DNA of 64,000 bases from Epiperipatus broadwayi (GCA_028023455.1 JAQFVV010000208.1:62001-126000), one strand, 5' to 3'. Shown: positions 48,230 through 60,504, counted from the stretch's first letter. Made by a program: numbers and translations. The notes: generated by a model from the letters alone, not told the origin.

Positions 48230-49030
48230 AAAACAAACTGTTTATTGAAAGAATGTTACTAAAGAAAAATGAAAATTTAAATTGTTCATCAAATAACATG
48301 GAAAGTTAATACGCACTCTTTCAAAAGAAAGTTTTGAAATTTCAAATCTTATAATGCAAGTAATAAGCACAATATCATTAAGTTTTAAATTTATGTACAA
48401 TTATTTTCAAAATATTCATGGAATTTCTAAAATAATATTAACTTATAGATAGTAATTAGATAAATTGCAAGAGATTCGTAATTAATCACTGGCTCAATTA
48501 TTATCAATACTTGGCTAAGCACTTCAAAACAAATATAATGTTTCTTTAAAAAAGTTGCGAAACAAAACTGCATAATAAAACATTTAAATATATGTGTAGT
48601 TATTTTTAAAATGTTCATAAAATTTATATTAACCTATAGATAGTAGTTAGATGATTTTAAAGTAATGTTATTATAAATACTTGGTTAACCACTTGATCAA
48701 TTATTATCAATACTTGACTAATCACTTCAGCAAACATAATATTTTATTTAAAAGAATTGCGCAGCCAAACTGCATAATATCACCTTGACTTTCTTTATAT
48801 TTGCTTTTTTTTTTTTGCAAGATATAGACTAAGATTAACATATATGACAAAAGTAAATAAAAAGTACATTAATCATATATTATAATAAAAAAACTAGTTA
48901 TGTTAATTAATGATATAAGAATTTACTGAAGACATAATTATTTAAAAAAAAAAAAATAAGGAATTAAATAATTTACAAATTTAACAGAGTTCTATAAAAT
49001 ATATATGAATTTATTTAAATTATATAAGAT
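48230..49030. other. AT-rich DNA with an internal imperfect repeat
   Basis: 48400-48600 and 48605-48780 share 'aacctatagatagtagttaga', 'ttattatcaatacttgactaa.cacttca' and 'aactgcataata', an imperfect tandem duplication of about 200 bp. Nothing coding. Confidence 0.5.
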
Positions 49031-49034
49031 TTGA

Positions 49035-49965
49035 AATACGGGTATTCTTATACCTGGAACTTAATTGTAAATATAAGGGATTTGAACTCAGACTTTCAAG
49101 CAACCTTCAACTATCCACACTGTCTCATACTACTGACACACATGAAGAAAAAATGAATAATCACTGAACCAGCACTTATCAGTTGATTCATATTATCATC
49201 TCCCATACATATATATATAATCACTGCTCAGTTTATATTAAGATAGGAAATCTTTATATTTCAATGGACAGGCTTTAATCTACTCCAACCCCCAACTCTT
49301 CAGCCATCCACATCATTGAAAATCTGATGATAGAATGCTCAAATCCCATGCTAATGACAGTATTGTTATTATGCCCATGTTGACCTCAAGTCACTCTGAC
49401 TCCTCATGTATAGGACAGTATCCATTTAAATACATAGAAAACAGTTGCTTGAAAATCTGAGTTCAAATCCCCTATATTTACAATTAAGTTCCAGGTATAA
49501 GAATGCTTGTATTTCATATCTTACACATTAAGTCTGCATTCTGTCCATCCCTCTTCTATGTATTTAAATGGATACTGTCCTACATGAATGGTCAGAGTGA
49601 TTTGAGGTCAACATGGGCATAACAACAATATTGGCATCAGCATGAAATTTGGGCATTCTATCATCGGATTTGTAATAGTATGGTTAGCTGAAGAGTTGGA
49701 GCAGATTGAAACCTGCCCATTAAAGTATAAAGATTTCCTGTCTTAATATAAATTGAGTACTGATTATATATGTGTATGGAATATAATAATCTGGACCAAC
49801 TGATGAGTGTGGGTTCAGCACAAAATATGTATGTTGGTGATTATTCATCTGTTCTTCATGTGTGTGGTCAGGTGTATCAGTAGTAGAGATAGTGTAAATA
49901 GTTGAAGGTTGCTTAAAAGTCTGAGTTCAAATCCCCTATATTTAAATTATATAACTAAATATACT
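49035..49965. mobile_element. Family H repeat, long inverted pair (copies 3 and 4)
   Basis: A minus-strand copy (about 49040-49440) and a plus-strand copy (about 49550-49960) face each other. Their outer ends carry B-box-like gggatttgaactc / gagttcaaatccc, and an extra B-box-like segment (about 49460) lies between them. Full-length blocks 'ggtcaacatgggcataac' and 'tatttaaatggatactgtcc' extend the family 5' of what other copies show. The minus copy has lost the sequence from the 3' side of stem II to stem III of the ribozyme. Confidence 0.7.
49795..49838 (+). ncRNA. Hammerhead ribozyme remnant (family H)
   Basis: CTGATGA is intact, stem II is GTG..CAC with a changed loop, GAAA is mutated to AAAA, and stem III is the palindromic ATATGTAT with one base change at its 3' flank. 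Stem I is ACCAA/TTGGT. Predicted inactive. Confidence 0.55.
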
Positions 49966-49969
49966 GATG

Positions 49970-51070
49970 AAAACTATCATATATATTATTTAAACATGAA
50001 TATGAGGTGAGCCAGAATTTATTAACTTTTTTAACAGTACAGTCTCCCCATTTGTCCTATTACTGTGATGCAACCCTCATTATGTTTATATATATAATTA
50101 TGGTTTTTTTAAAAAAAGATGTTTGGGTCCATCTATACCACAGGCGCTTATCAGTGCAATAAACTAAAAGTCCATAAGTAAAAGAATGCAACTCAAGACT
50201 TAAACCCTAAAATATTGAGTCTCTTTTTGCTATCATGATTTTCATAACTGATTTAAAACTTGTTTTAATGGAGACAGTAGTCTTATGTGATTTGATACAG
50301 TAGTAGACTAGCAGACTCAAGAGCTCAAAATCAATAGATTACGTCCAACTCTATTACTTCCGGTAATCGAAAGTTTTATGTACTTCCGTAAAGTAAACAA
50401 TTTTATTTCGTATATATATATAAGATTAGAAAAACCAAAGTTTACACAAACAAGAAGTGAAAAGAGGATTTTGTTATTTATTTTCTTTTCTTTCATTCAT
50501 TTATTTTTGCTTTCTATTTTAGCTGTAAAAAGTTCATAATATTTCTTCAAGTCTGCTAAAACATTCAAGGCCCTTCAGGAATCCATAAATCACAGCTTAT
50601 AAACGCTAATAAAATTTGAAATATATAAAAGTAACAGGATTTGAAATAGTTTTGTGCTAATGATTGATGGCATATTATTGATTCTTTTAAAAATTTCAAA
50701 TCACATTATTTAGATATAAAAATATTTTTTGTTAACTACAGTGGTCAAATTACGTTATATTTTATTTTAATTCCTCCAGATGTTCAAAGAAAATAGCGTA
50801 CAATAGCTCATCGTCTGTTCATAAACAGTGATTAGAAATGAATACCTGTTGTTTATTGAACTGCAAGTGTATAATATATAACGTAGACATTTTTATGTGT
50901 ATATATGTATATAAGTCAAAAATATAGTATAAACAATAATAATATAATTATTAATAATAAATGGAGGGGTTATTTATTTTATTTATAGAAAGTGTGTTCA
51001 TTCATGCACGTATTGAAAGAATAAAAATAAGAAAAACAAAAAAAAATCCTACTGTATTTTTATTTTTAAC
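49970..51070. other. AT-rich intergenic DNA, nothing recognised
   Basis: No coding segment or shared repeat was seen. A run of reading-frame-poor sequence with a short (AT)n tract at about 50411-50422. Confidence 0.4.
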
Positions 51071-51079
51071 ATAAAATAA

Positions 51080-51565
51080 ATATGCGGGATTCGAATTCAG
51101 ACTTTCACACGACTGTCAACTCATATTGCTGACCCACCTGATCACACATATGTTGAAAAGATAAATAATCACCAATATACGTATTTCGTGCTAAACCAGC
51201 TCTCATCAATTGGTCCAGATTACCATCTCCACACATATATACAATCAGTGCTCAGCTTTATATTAAGATTGCCAATCTTCATACTTTAATAGACAGGTTT
51301 CAAACTACTCCAACCCACAACTCTTCAGCCTTTATATTTCATTGAAAATCTGCTGAGCACTGATTGTATATATGTGTGGAGATGGTAATCTGGACCAAGT
51401 GTTGTTGGTTTAGCACGAATACGTATATTAGTGATTATTTATCTTTTCAACATGTGTCGATCAGGTGGGTCAGCAATATGAGATGGCATGGAGAGTTGAG
51501 GGTCGTGCAAAAGTCAGTTCTAATCCCGCATACATTACATATATATATATGCAGATTTAAGCCTG
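51080..51565. mobile_element. Family H repeat, inverted pair (copies 5 and 6)
   Basis: The minus copy 51081-51355 begins with a B-box complement gggattcgaattc; the plus copy is 51358-51545. Inner ends meet at 'ctgctgagcactgattg'. The minus copy retains a nearly complete ribozyme; the plus copy has lost the CTGATGA segment. Flanking 'gcagatttaagcctgtatagtgtatta' is shared with the right flank of copy 2 ('gcaggtgtaagcctgtacaatgtatta', 31234), so the family extends past the B-box. Confidence 0.75.
51171..51214 (-). ncRNA. Hammerhead ribozyme, family H, best-preserved copy
   Basis: On the minus strand stem I ACCAA/TTGGT, stem II AGCT/AGCA-type with loop GGTTT, GAAA and the palindromic stem III ATACGTAT are all present, with cleavage predicted after the A preceding TTGGT. 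The first core strand is TTGATGA (C3 to U), and one stem II pair next to the core is mismatched. Both changes would reduce or abolish activity. Confidence 0.65.
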
Positions 51566-51569
51566 TATA

Positions 51570-53930
51570 GTGTATTAATTTACATAAAATAAATAGCAAA
51601 ATATTCTCTGGGCAATATTGTTTTTTTTCATTAATTTCTTTCTCTTATAGAAAATACACTCATCACTCTTTCAAGAAATTACTACCTCTTCAGTTATGTT
51701 AACGTTTAATAAATAATCCAAAATCTTGTAAAACTTTTTTTTTAGAAAATATCTTATGCAAAATACTGTATTATCAAATTCAGAAAAATAATAAAGGAAA
51801 ATCGAAATATATATGCTTTCAACATAAACTGAAGATAATTTATTAATATATATAGGTTATAAATGCTTGCTTTAGAGAGAAAAAAATGGCTGACCAATAT
51901 TAAAATTTACAAATGTTAATGTTTTTTGTTGATTTATTTTTATTTGTTTGTTTACATTTTATTTTGGATAGCACATAATTGAAATTATGTAATTAGATAT
52001 AGCTTAGTCTGTGGTTCCACTGTATATTTTATCATTTTTGGTGACAGAATTTTAATAATGTGAAAACATTATTTAATAAAACTTTCTGTAACTTTACTTC
52101 TTTGCATTTATCCAAAGCTTTATTTAACTCTTTTTTCCCCACAGTTTCTACTATTTAGCAGCCTTCTTCAGAACTATTATTTTATTTTTTCTATTTTAGT
52201 ATTAAATTGGGGGGGGGGGGATAATAGCTCTGAAAAAAACTATTAGACAATCACAATGATAATAGAATTCAATGAAGCATTCCTTAAGTAAAGTTTTTTT
52301 TTTGAATAGCAATATAAAAAGGATAAAAGAGTTGAATATCATTGAATGTTTTATTTGAATAAACAGAAAAGAAGCCATGTAAATGTCAAAGAATAGAAGT
52401 GAAATCTACTGTTTCAATGGTCCTATATTTTATAGCAAATGATCGTCTCTAAACAATCACAAATCATAGTTATCATAGGATATATTGGTAATTTTTGAAT
52501 TAAAATTGTGAACATTTTTTTGGTATTAATTGTTAGAAATTAATGATATTCTATAGATTAAAGCTTGAAAGAAATAAAATGACAAATTAAAACATTGCCA
52601 ACATATTATTAGACATCACAATTGTTTTGCGTATGTGTGTATTAAAATGAATATTTTTAGGAGCATAGAATGGAAAAAATATTTTAAAATTATTTCTTCA
52701 TTGTAATTGCTTGTTATTATTATAGCATCAATATTTTAGTTAGATCTCATATGTATTGCTAAGTATCAGGAATGATTGAATTGCTGCAGTTAAAGTTGCT
52801 CATCCACTTTACCCTACTCTAAAGCCATCTAGCATAGGCTTACATAATCAATGGATGTTAAATGGTGTAGTGATATTATATCCCCATCCACAGACTGATG
52901 TCTGTTTTCTGATTTCATTAGTAGAAAGTAAAATTCAAAGCTTAAATTAAAGCATTTAATTACATAGAAATCATCTTTTGCCAATAATCTGATATTTAAA
53001 AGCAATAGGTTTTGAATATGAGTTAACATATTTGCCTAGTTATATAGATCTGATATCAGACCAATATTTACATGATTTATGCTAACTGTAGGCTTCTTTT
53101 ACTTTTTTAGGAAGATGACAAATAGTAATATCACCTGATTTTCTCATTCACTTACTCAATATGTTTCCAAGTGCAATTTTGTTTATCATATTATAAACCC
53201 AATTTCCTGAAAAATAGATTCATCAATGAACACCAAATATTGTTAGTAGTATGAATCTTATAACCCACAGATTATAATAGGAATACCATTGTGCAAAACT
53301 GAAGTCTCTAAAATTATAACGAAATCAGTCTAGTGCCAAATCTATATAACTATGTCTATGAAGTAATTTAAGTTTAAATCATTAATTTTTTAACTTCAGG
53401 TTGTTGTAATGAATGTTATGAAGGTATAAAAGGTGAATGTAATGTTAAATGTATAAGTAACATTATCCTAAGATTTCAATTTTATTACTCACAGACAAAA
53501 AAATTAGAAACTTATCTAAAAATGAGAATACTATAGGACTATACAATACGATGCTTAACAACATAGTACACTATATGATTGTAGTAAAGTATAACAAAAA
53601 GTTCTCTTTAAAGTGTATCAATAAATATTTGAGAAAAGCATGTGCTTTTGTTAATGGATATTACTTTTATTATAGCAATGAATGATGTATCAGTTGGAAG
53701 AAAATAAAAAAATTTTAAATATTTGAATAAATTTTATTTCAGTTTTATTTTATTAATGTATTTTTAAATTTCTTGTCTTATACTGACTTCTTTCATTGAT
53801 AGCAAATGTTAATTTGATGTAAAAGGTTTGATTTATTTTATTCTGCAAATGATGTGATCTTTATGATTATAAGTGATTGAAGATTTTAGTTTTGGCTATT
53901 GTTCCTAGATGTCAGCAATAATCAATAATC
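51570..53930. other. Intergenic DNA, no gene recognised
   Basis: G12 lies at 52209-52220. A stretch near 52800-52910 faintly recalls family A ('cataatcaatggatg'). No open frame with a recognisable motif. Confidence 0.4.
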
Positions 53931-53939
53931 AGAGAAACA

Positions 53940-54130
53940 GTACAAAAAATTTCTCCACAATAGTGCCATATAATGCAAATTATAGTAATCAATGGATAAT
54001 TAGATGGATGTGAATTTTAATCCCTATCTAGTAGTTTCCCACCCAATATATTCAGACTAGTTTCTACCTTATAGCTTTTATCAATGAGCAGCCTTACATA
54101 TGCATAAAGAAAAGGAGATCATATGATATT
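53940..54130 (-). repeat. Decayed family A fragment
   Basis: 'ccacaatagtgccatataatgcaa', 'taatccctatctagtag' and 'cagactagtttctaccttatagcttttatcaatgag' match the minus arm of family A, including the complement of a degenerate ribozyme block (TTGATAA for CTGATGA). Confidence 0.6.
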
Positions 54131-54654
54131 TTAAGAATTAAAAAAAATCCACACTTTCACAATATGGTAATAATTGTTTTATACTGCTTATGCCAATGTT
54201 AACAGAAAAGTACATATATCTTTACTCATTTATTTAGTTAGTTTTATACTACTTTATTAAATATTTATTTTTAATAAGTATATGTTGCTTACATATAGCC
54301 TTTTTCTAACAAATGTGACTGGAAACTATGTTATTACTGTTTATTGTTGTTTTAATCAGAAAATCTTTTTTTTGCCATTTGGACTAACATTTTCATTACT
54401 TTGTTGTAGGTTTTTAATATTTTTATATAAAAATTAAAGATTTGATAAAGAATAACTTTTATTACCATCAAATACCTTTTTAATTTAAGATTAAAGGATA
54501 AACATGAAGTTCTTTATATTAATAACATTATCACTGTTTGTATTTTATTTGTAAAATTGATAATTTTATTTTAAAATTATTTTTCTTATTTGGATATATG
54601 ATTTTAATAAAATGTATCTTAAATATAAAAGTTTATTAGTCTTTGTTATAAAAC

Positions 54655-55315
54655 CATTAAGAAATCACATGATCACCATTTTATATGCTTACACAAGCTA
54701 GAAAACTCTCCAGACAGTAGCACCACCCAGTGCAAGCATTAGAAATCAATGGATGCAAGAAGAATTGTGTATAAAATTTCTTATCTAGTGCCTATTCATC
54801 CAATATCACCAGACTAATTCTAGCTTGTGACTTACACTCCATGGCAACTACTGTATGGAGAATTTTCTACTGTATTGATAGCTTATATAAGTATAGAAAA
54901 TGGTGATCATGTGATGTTTTAGCAGTTTTATATCCTTCCTGCCTAGTGGATGATGATGTCTGTGGTTTTAAGTAAAACAACAAATGTGTAGATACTGAAT
55001 GGGTTTCAGATCTATATGATTATGCAAATGAATGAGCTTGGATTGAAAACATTCTTGTGTTTTCATCTTGGGATCATAGCTTTACAGTTAATTAAATAGG
55101 TAAAAAATGGCTGCTGAAGGGTTGCATTAAATCTTAAGATCTAAGTTCATTCTTTTCAGTTTTAAGACTCTTCACTGATGAAATCCACAAAGTAGAAACC
55201 TTTCTGGGATTATTGGATCAGTAGGCACTAAATAGGGATTTCGTGTACAAATCTTATTGCATTCATTGATTACTTAGGCTTGTACTTGGTGGCACTACTG
55301 TATGGAGATTTTGAT
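54655..55315. mobile_element. Family A element, copy with two arms and long centre
   Basis: The left terminus 'aaatcacatgatcaccattttatatgcttacac' leads into the minus-oriented arm (54700-54850, ribozyme core replaced). A family A right terminus follows ('agaaaatggtgatcatgtgatg', 54895). A plus-oriented unit like those at 35.6-36.5 kb comes next ('atggctgctgaagggttgcat', ribozyme block, 'ggtggcactactgtatggagatttt'). It looks like two nested or adjacent copies. Confidence 0.7.
55158..55228 (+). ncRNA. Hammerhead-like motif, family A
   Basis: CTGATGA (55175-55181) and GAAA (55195-55198) are both intact. Stem II and the palindromic stem III (ACCTTT for ACTAGT) have decayed, so folding is doubtful. 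Confidence 0.45.
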
Positions 55316-55329
55316 ATTGTATTAGTTTT

Positions 55330-56150
55330 TGCTATTAAAATTATAACTGAAGGATAAATATAAAGGAATGTTAAACAAAAAGGATTCCCATTCTGTTACA
55401 AAATAAATACCTAAAGATACTTTTTGTTTTCCTAGTTTCACACTGATGCATACATATCTTATATCTCACAACTATTAGTTATTTTTTGTATTTAATTTAT
55501 TTCTTAAACTACTTATTTTTATTAGTTAAAATACAATAAAGTTATGCTATTTCTTTAACAAATGCTTCTATTTTTACTTTATTAAAATTTTTAATATAAT
55601 GATGTTGTTTTTAAAAACTCCAAGTCTATAAGTATCCTCATTTTTATCTCTATTACACTTTCATCTTTCAAATCCTCTTATTAAAATTTTTCAGAGCAAT
55701 TTCAATTTGTGTCTCATGTGTTTAAAAGCATCCAAGTATTTATATCAAAGTTCTTCAGTTCTTCATCAAATTAAAAATTTGTTATTTTATAAAATAGAAT
55801 TATGGACATTTGATTTCCTCCAGTAAATTTAATAGCAAATTTGGATAATTTTTTTAAAGAAACATTAGTCTTTATAGAGTTGTTCTTTTATATATAATGA
55901 ACCTTATTTCAATTATTTATCCATTATTATTTGTTTTTATATTAGAGCATAGGTTTACTTTTCAAATCAACTGTTTCTTCATCTTTTTAATTTCATGCAA
56001 TCTTTCACAATTCAGTTGGCATGGAGTAGTTATCTTAATTCACATAAAAAAAAATTATTTGAAAATAACCTATTGTTAAAGAGTAAATGATATTAATTTT
56101 ACAACTTTCAGAACTTAGAAATGTAAAGCTTATTTTTGTTTATTTTAAGA
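55330..56150. other. AT-rich intergenic DNA
   Basis: No coding motif seen. T-rich sequence near 55560-55860 may be a further decayed minus-strand LINE part (it precedes a LINE 3' fragment), but I cannot support that by motifs. Confidence 0.35.
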
Positions 56151-56164
56151 CATTATCAAATCAT

Positions 56165-56340
56165 CTCATCTGTCAATTATTTATTCACTATAGGTTGAAG
56201 ATCTCTCCAAATTTAATGCAATTTTTCTGACCTTTAAGTTATCTACTTCATATCACTTCAGAAATTTCCCTGTTCTCATCTCATCTATGCATTTTATATG
56301 TAGTTTTTTCTAAGTTTTTTTTACAATTTCTGTAGCTCTG
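56165..56340 (-). pseudogene. RTE-like LINE 3' end fragment (relic 4)
   Basis: 'tataggttgaagatctctccaaatttaatg' and 'catctcatctatgcattttatatgtagtttttt' parallel 21497-21610 and 18990-19120. Only the extreme 3' part is recognisable. Confidence 0.55.
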
Positions 56341-56721
56341 TCATAGGTTCATAATTATTTTTTTTACATATCATATACAAACATATACATATTCATTTGG
56401 TTTAATTTGCAAATGTTTTGATTAATCTTCTGGTACTTATTTGATATAGATTCATGTTATTTATTTTATTGAATAAATCTTAATTCTTCATCACATATTT
56501 GTAAGTTTTTTAAAAAATAAATTGTCACAAATTTAAATTTGAAATCAAAACGTTATCTTAAAAATAATTTACCAACTTTGCAAATTAAAACAAAGAGTAA
56601 TAAATTGAAAGACATATTAGAACAATAGATGTCATTTTAATCTTGAGGTAGAAAAATGTTTTTAATTAAAAAAAATATTTCTATTAATTTTCTATCAGTA
56701 AAATGAATTTTTATAAAGAAT

Positions 56722-56828
56722 ATAATAATAATGTGAAAAGCGAAAACCTTCGACAGATGCAACAGCCAATCAGATGTTAAAGTGCATCTGTCAAAGGTTT
56801 TAGCCTTTCAGGTTATTATTATATCATC
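56722..56828. mobile_element. Palindromic hairpin element, about 105 bp
   Basis: 'taataataatgtgaaaagcgaaaaccttcgacagatgca' pairs with 'tgcatctgtcaaaggttttagcctttcaggttattatta' around a 20-base loop. It resembles the short palindromic MITE class; no other copy is in the window. Confidence 0.75.
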
Positions 56829-56829
56829 T

Positions 56830-58400
56830 GCTTGCACTTAATAAATTTAATATATTTATAAAGAAAATAATAAATTATTTTTAAAATATTAGAATTCCAC
56901 TTGTAATTTTAAAACGTGACAATAATGACTTTCTATTTTACACTATTGTACTATTTTGAATATATGTTCAAATAAACTCTGATTTTAAGCATCAAATATT
57001 TACTAAAATTAAATAGTTTATTGGTATTTTTTAAATAAAAATGCAAACAAACTTCATGCAAGCTTACAATTCTCAATATGAAAATTTAAACATAAACCCA
57101 AGTTACTCAAGTACCCTTACTCTTACATTGAAAGCAAGCATATTGTGTTTTCTGTTCCATTGTTCTGTGAATGATAGTGATACCTAGTAATTTCAGAGAA
57201 AGCTAATATATCAATATACATTTGGCTTCAAGTTTTTGACATCAAATGAATACAAAACCTTCAAATGAATACTAAATATAATCTCAATTGAACCACTCTT
57301 ATTTGAGCAATTACAATATAATAAAAACATAAAAAACTATTTGGAGACCAACATAAGAAAATTAAATAAACCAAATACTATTACCAAAACTACAATACTG
57401 TTAATACTGCTAAAAACCCATCCATGATTATTTACCTGTGATCATCATTCACATGTAATAAAATCTACAATGATGACTGCATATACATTAAGAATTGTTT
57501 CTCCTTGATTCCTTTCAAAAATTTTAGACAATTAATATCTACCTTTTTCCACTCAGCAGATCATTAATTGTACGTATGGAAGGGGTATGTGTTGTATTAA
57601 ATATAAAATTATTTTATTAATGAGCCCCTATAAATACTTTTAATGAGCTTTCTATATGCTTCACATAATTATCATAAAGCAATGTTGTGTTGTTGGGTTT
57701 TTTTCCATATAACAAAAGGTAGAAATTTATTGCCGTTAAATCTTGTAAAATAATCTAAGAGATTTTATTACCTAGGGTAGAAATTATAATCTAACCATAT
57801 ATATATAGTTATTGATGTTTAATAACAAAATATAAGATAATTAGTTTTACTATGTGGAATAATATTTGATAATTATGTAATGTTAAAGTTCTAGCTGAAC
57901 CATCAATAATTCGTTAACATTTTTTTTAAAACATTAAACACTATTGATAAGGAAATATTATTTCCATATACAGTTTTGATGCATACAAATTGCTCTGGTA
58001 TTTTGTTTTTTTTTCTGTATATTCTAATTATTAAAATGATAATGTAATTACAGTTATATAATAATCTGGCCAAAAGTTCAACTAACAAACATATAGAAGG
58101 CAAAAAAATACTAATTATAAAAAGTGTGTTTGTTTTTTTAATGTGAAATTTTATCATCAACTCTTAAAGCAAAAAAGGTTTTTTTTTAATTTTTAATAAT
58201 TAATTTTAATAATTAATAATTAAAAAAACTATTTTGCTTTATTAAAATAATATCTATTTTAAGATTATATTTCTCGTATAGTTTTTTAGAAAACTAATTT
58301 TTACTTTGTTGACAAGGTTTGTTAACTGCTTACTATTAACTAATTAATTAAAATATGTGTATTCCGTTACAAAATATATTCATCCACAACCATTAATATC
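56830..58400. other. AT-rich intergenic DNA, nothing recognised
   Basis: Only short frames with biased composition. No shared repeat was seen. Confidence 0.4.
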
Positions 58401-58411
58401 AATTTGAAACA

Positions 58412-58799
58412 GGTAAAACTCTCCATTCAGTAGTGCCACTCAATGCAATGCGGAGTAGTCAATGTATGCCAGAAGGCTTGTGCATAAAATCCCTATCTAG
58501 TGCCTACTCATCCAGTATCCTCAGAATAGTTTCTGGCTGTGGCCTTTGTCAGTGAGGAGCCTTGAATCTGAAAACACTACACCTAGATCTTAGGATCAAA
58601 TGCAACCCTCCAGAAGCCACCTTTTATCTCTACTTAACTACAAAACTATGAAACAAAATTGAAAACACAATAATATTTTCAATCCAAGCTCATGAGATTA
58701 TATAGTCATATAGGTCTGAACTCAATACCCATACATTTTGATGTCATTGGTTCTTTAATAACTATAGCCATCACTATCTTATTAGGCAGGATTGGTATT
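58412..58799 (-). mobile_element. Family A unit, minus orientation
   Basis: The reverse complement of the 35.6-36.5 kb unit is colinear throughout: inverted arm, ribozyme block (58508-58565), 'gcaaccctccagaagccacc', 'cacaataatattttcaatcc', 'accaatcctg'-equivalent end. The ribozyme block has CTGACAA in place of CTGATGA, and the third helix is damaged. It directly abuts the complete element at 58800. Confidence 0.75.
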
Positions 58800-59129
58800 A
58801 AACCACTAAACTTCACATGATCACCATTTTTATGCTTGCTCACAACTATTATTAAAACAGGCAAAACTCTCCATACAGTAGTGCCACTCAGTGCAAGCCA
58901 GAGTAATCAATAGATCCAAGACCCACCACTGATGAAGGCCACAAGCCAGAAACTAGTCTGGGGATATTGGATGAGTAGTATCTAGATAGGTATTTTATGT
59001 ACAAGCCTTCTGGCATCCATTGATTACTCTGGCTTGCACTGAGTGGCACTACTGTATGAAGTTTTGTCTGTTTTAATAACATTTATGAGCAAGCATAAGA
59101 AATGGTGATCATGAGATGTTTAGTGGTTT
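58800..59129. mobile_element. Compact TIR-ribozyme-TIR element, family A type copy (about 330 bp)
   Basis: The left arm (58800-58916: 'aaccactaaacttcacatgatc' … 'agtgcaagccagagtaatcaat') is the complement of the right arm (59010-59129) over about 115 bp. The short centre (58917-59009) consists almost entirely of a hammerhead block followed by 'atttta.gtacaagccttctgg'. No other content. This is the cleanest example of the family. The transposition mechanism is unknown; the arms look like those of a MITE. Confidence 0.8.
58913..58976 (+). ncRNA. Hammerhead ribozyme, family A, intact core
   Basis: CTGATGA is at 58929-58935, GAAA at 58949-58952 and the GTC cleavage triplet ends at 58958. Stem II is GGC/GCC with loop CACAA, flanked by an A-A mismatch where the canonical G-C pair would be. 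Stem III is the palindrome ACTAGT. Stem I has an inner helix (CCACCA-side with TGGGGA, one bulged A) and an outer ATCCAA/TTGGAT helix separated by an internal loop. The A-A mismatch is family-wide and may lower activity. Confidence 0.6.
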
Positions 59130-59134
59130 TATAT

Positions 59135-59878
59135 CAATTTGCACAATGTTTTAGACTTATAGTGGTTATTTTCAATTAATTCCTTTATTTTTTACAAAAT
59201 AAATATTTAAAAAAAAATTTTGTGAACTTTGGACTGGCGTTTATCTAATTATTGAATTGCAGTTAACAATTTATTCTGTTGAGGAAGGACTATTTACGAC
59301 TACAAATTCTTAGTCTTTAATGCGTTTCTGTGTTGCTTGACGTTTTTGTTATTGAGGGATAATAACTCTTAATTAATGTTCTACGAATAGTATTTCAAAA
59401 CTGTTTAAAACATTAAAACATATGATGCATTTCGATGTTCATAAAAGAAAAGAAAGTAGTTCTATTTGTCATTCCCTGACATATAACTTTTAGACACAGT
59501 TTGTCCGTTATTCAGAAGATTATTCAGAATAATTAACTTACCTACAATCAGATAATTATTATTTTATTTCGATTATGTATGCTAAACCACGTTTTACAAA
59601 CTCTAAAGGTGATTTTCACAGGCAGATAAGTCTCTTAGATCATCATTTTGATAATAAGTATAAGAAAAAAATTTAATTATCTCTATTATATTATATTGAA
59701 TTATCTTTATAATTATTAGGGATTTTTTCAATATTTTTCTCTGCAGAGTGGCAAAGTTTGATACAAATTGTGGTCAAGCAATGTCACTTCTGTTGCACAA
59801 ACTTTTTTATGAACAACTGAGCCATAAACAATTCTATTATTTATTTGATTTCTTCTGAACATGTTTAACTAACATACC
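59135..59878. other. AT-rich intergenic DNA, nothing recognised
   Basis: No coding frame or shared repeat was seen. Confidence 0.4.
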
Positions 59879-60502
59879 CAAAGTACTAAAGGGTAGTAAT
59901 TAATTTACTTAGCACACAGACAGCATATATAAATAGTTTGAACAAGCATTAACCTTATTCAATGCACTTTAAAACTCATAATAATCAAGCATATTTTTGC
60001 CAACAGAGGGACCTTCCAAACCACGATACAAATTAGTGACTTTTATAGAGGTAAGAGTGGTCATCTTATCATTAATCTAAATTTCATAGGCAAATCTGAA
60101 GCATCTTGATTTGGAAATATGAAGTAGTTGTTTACTTCACTATTTAAGTCCACTATTTCCTTTACAAATTAACTTACATGATATCTTGTAATTTACAGTG
60201 ATTAATATTACGATGTTAATATTAGAAATTCTATAAACTATTGAAGAGTAATAATTAATTTCTTGAGCACACAGAAAACATATGTAAATAGTTTGAACAA
60301 GTATTAACCTGTATTTAATGCTTCAGATTCACCTATATAAGTGGAAATTTAGATTAAAGATAAGACAGACACTCTTATCTTTATAAAAGTTGCTATCTTG
60401 TGTTGTGGTTTGGAAGGTCCCTCTGTTGGCAAAAATATACTTCATTATTATGAGTTTTAAAGTGCATTAAATACAGGTTAATGCTTGTCCAAAGTACTAA
60501 AG
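59879..60502. mobile_element. Fold-back element with 13-bp target duplication
   Basis: CAAAGTACTAAAG lies at 59879-59891 and 60490-60502. Inside, 'gcattaacc..ttgccaacagagggaccttccaaaccac' (59948-60026) pairs with the complement at 60406-60484. Inner segments ('agattaaagataaga' / 'tcttatcattaatct') continue the hairpin. The left 60 bases are also repeated directly at about 60245-60310. About 600 bp, no coding potential. Confidence 0.8.
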
Positions 60503-60504
60503 TG

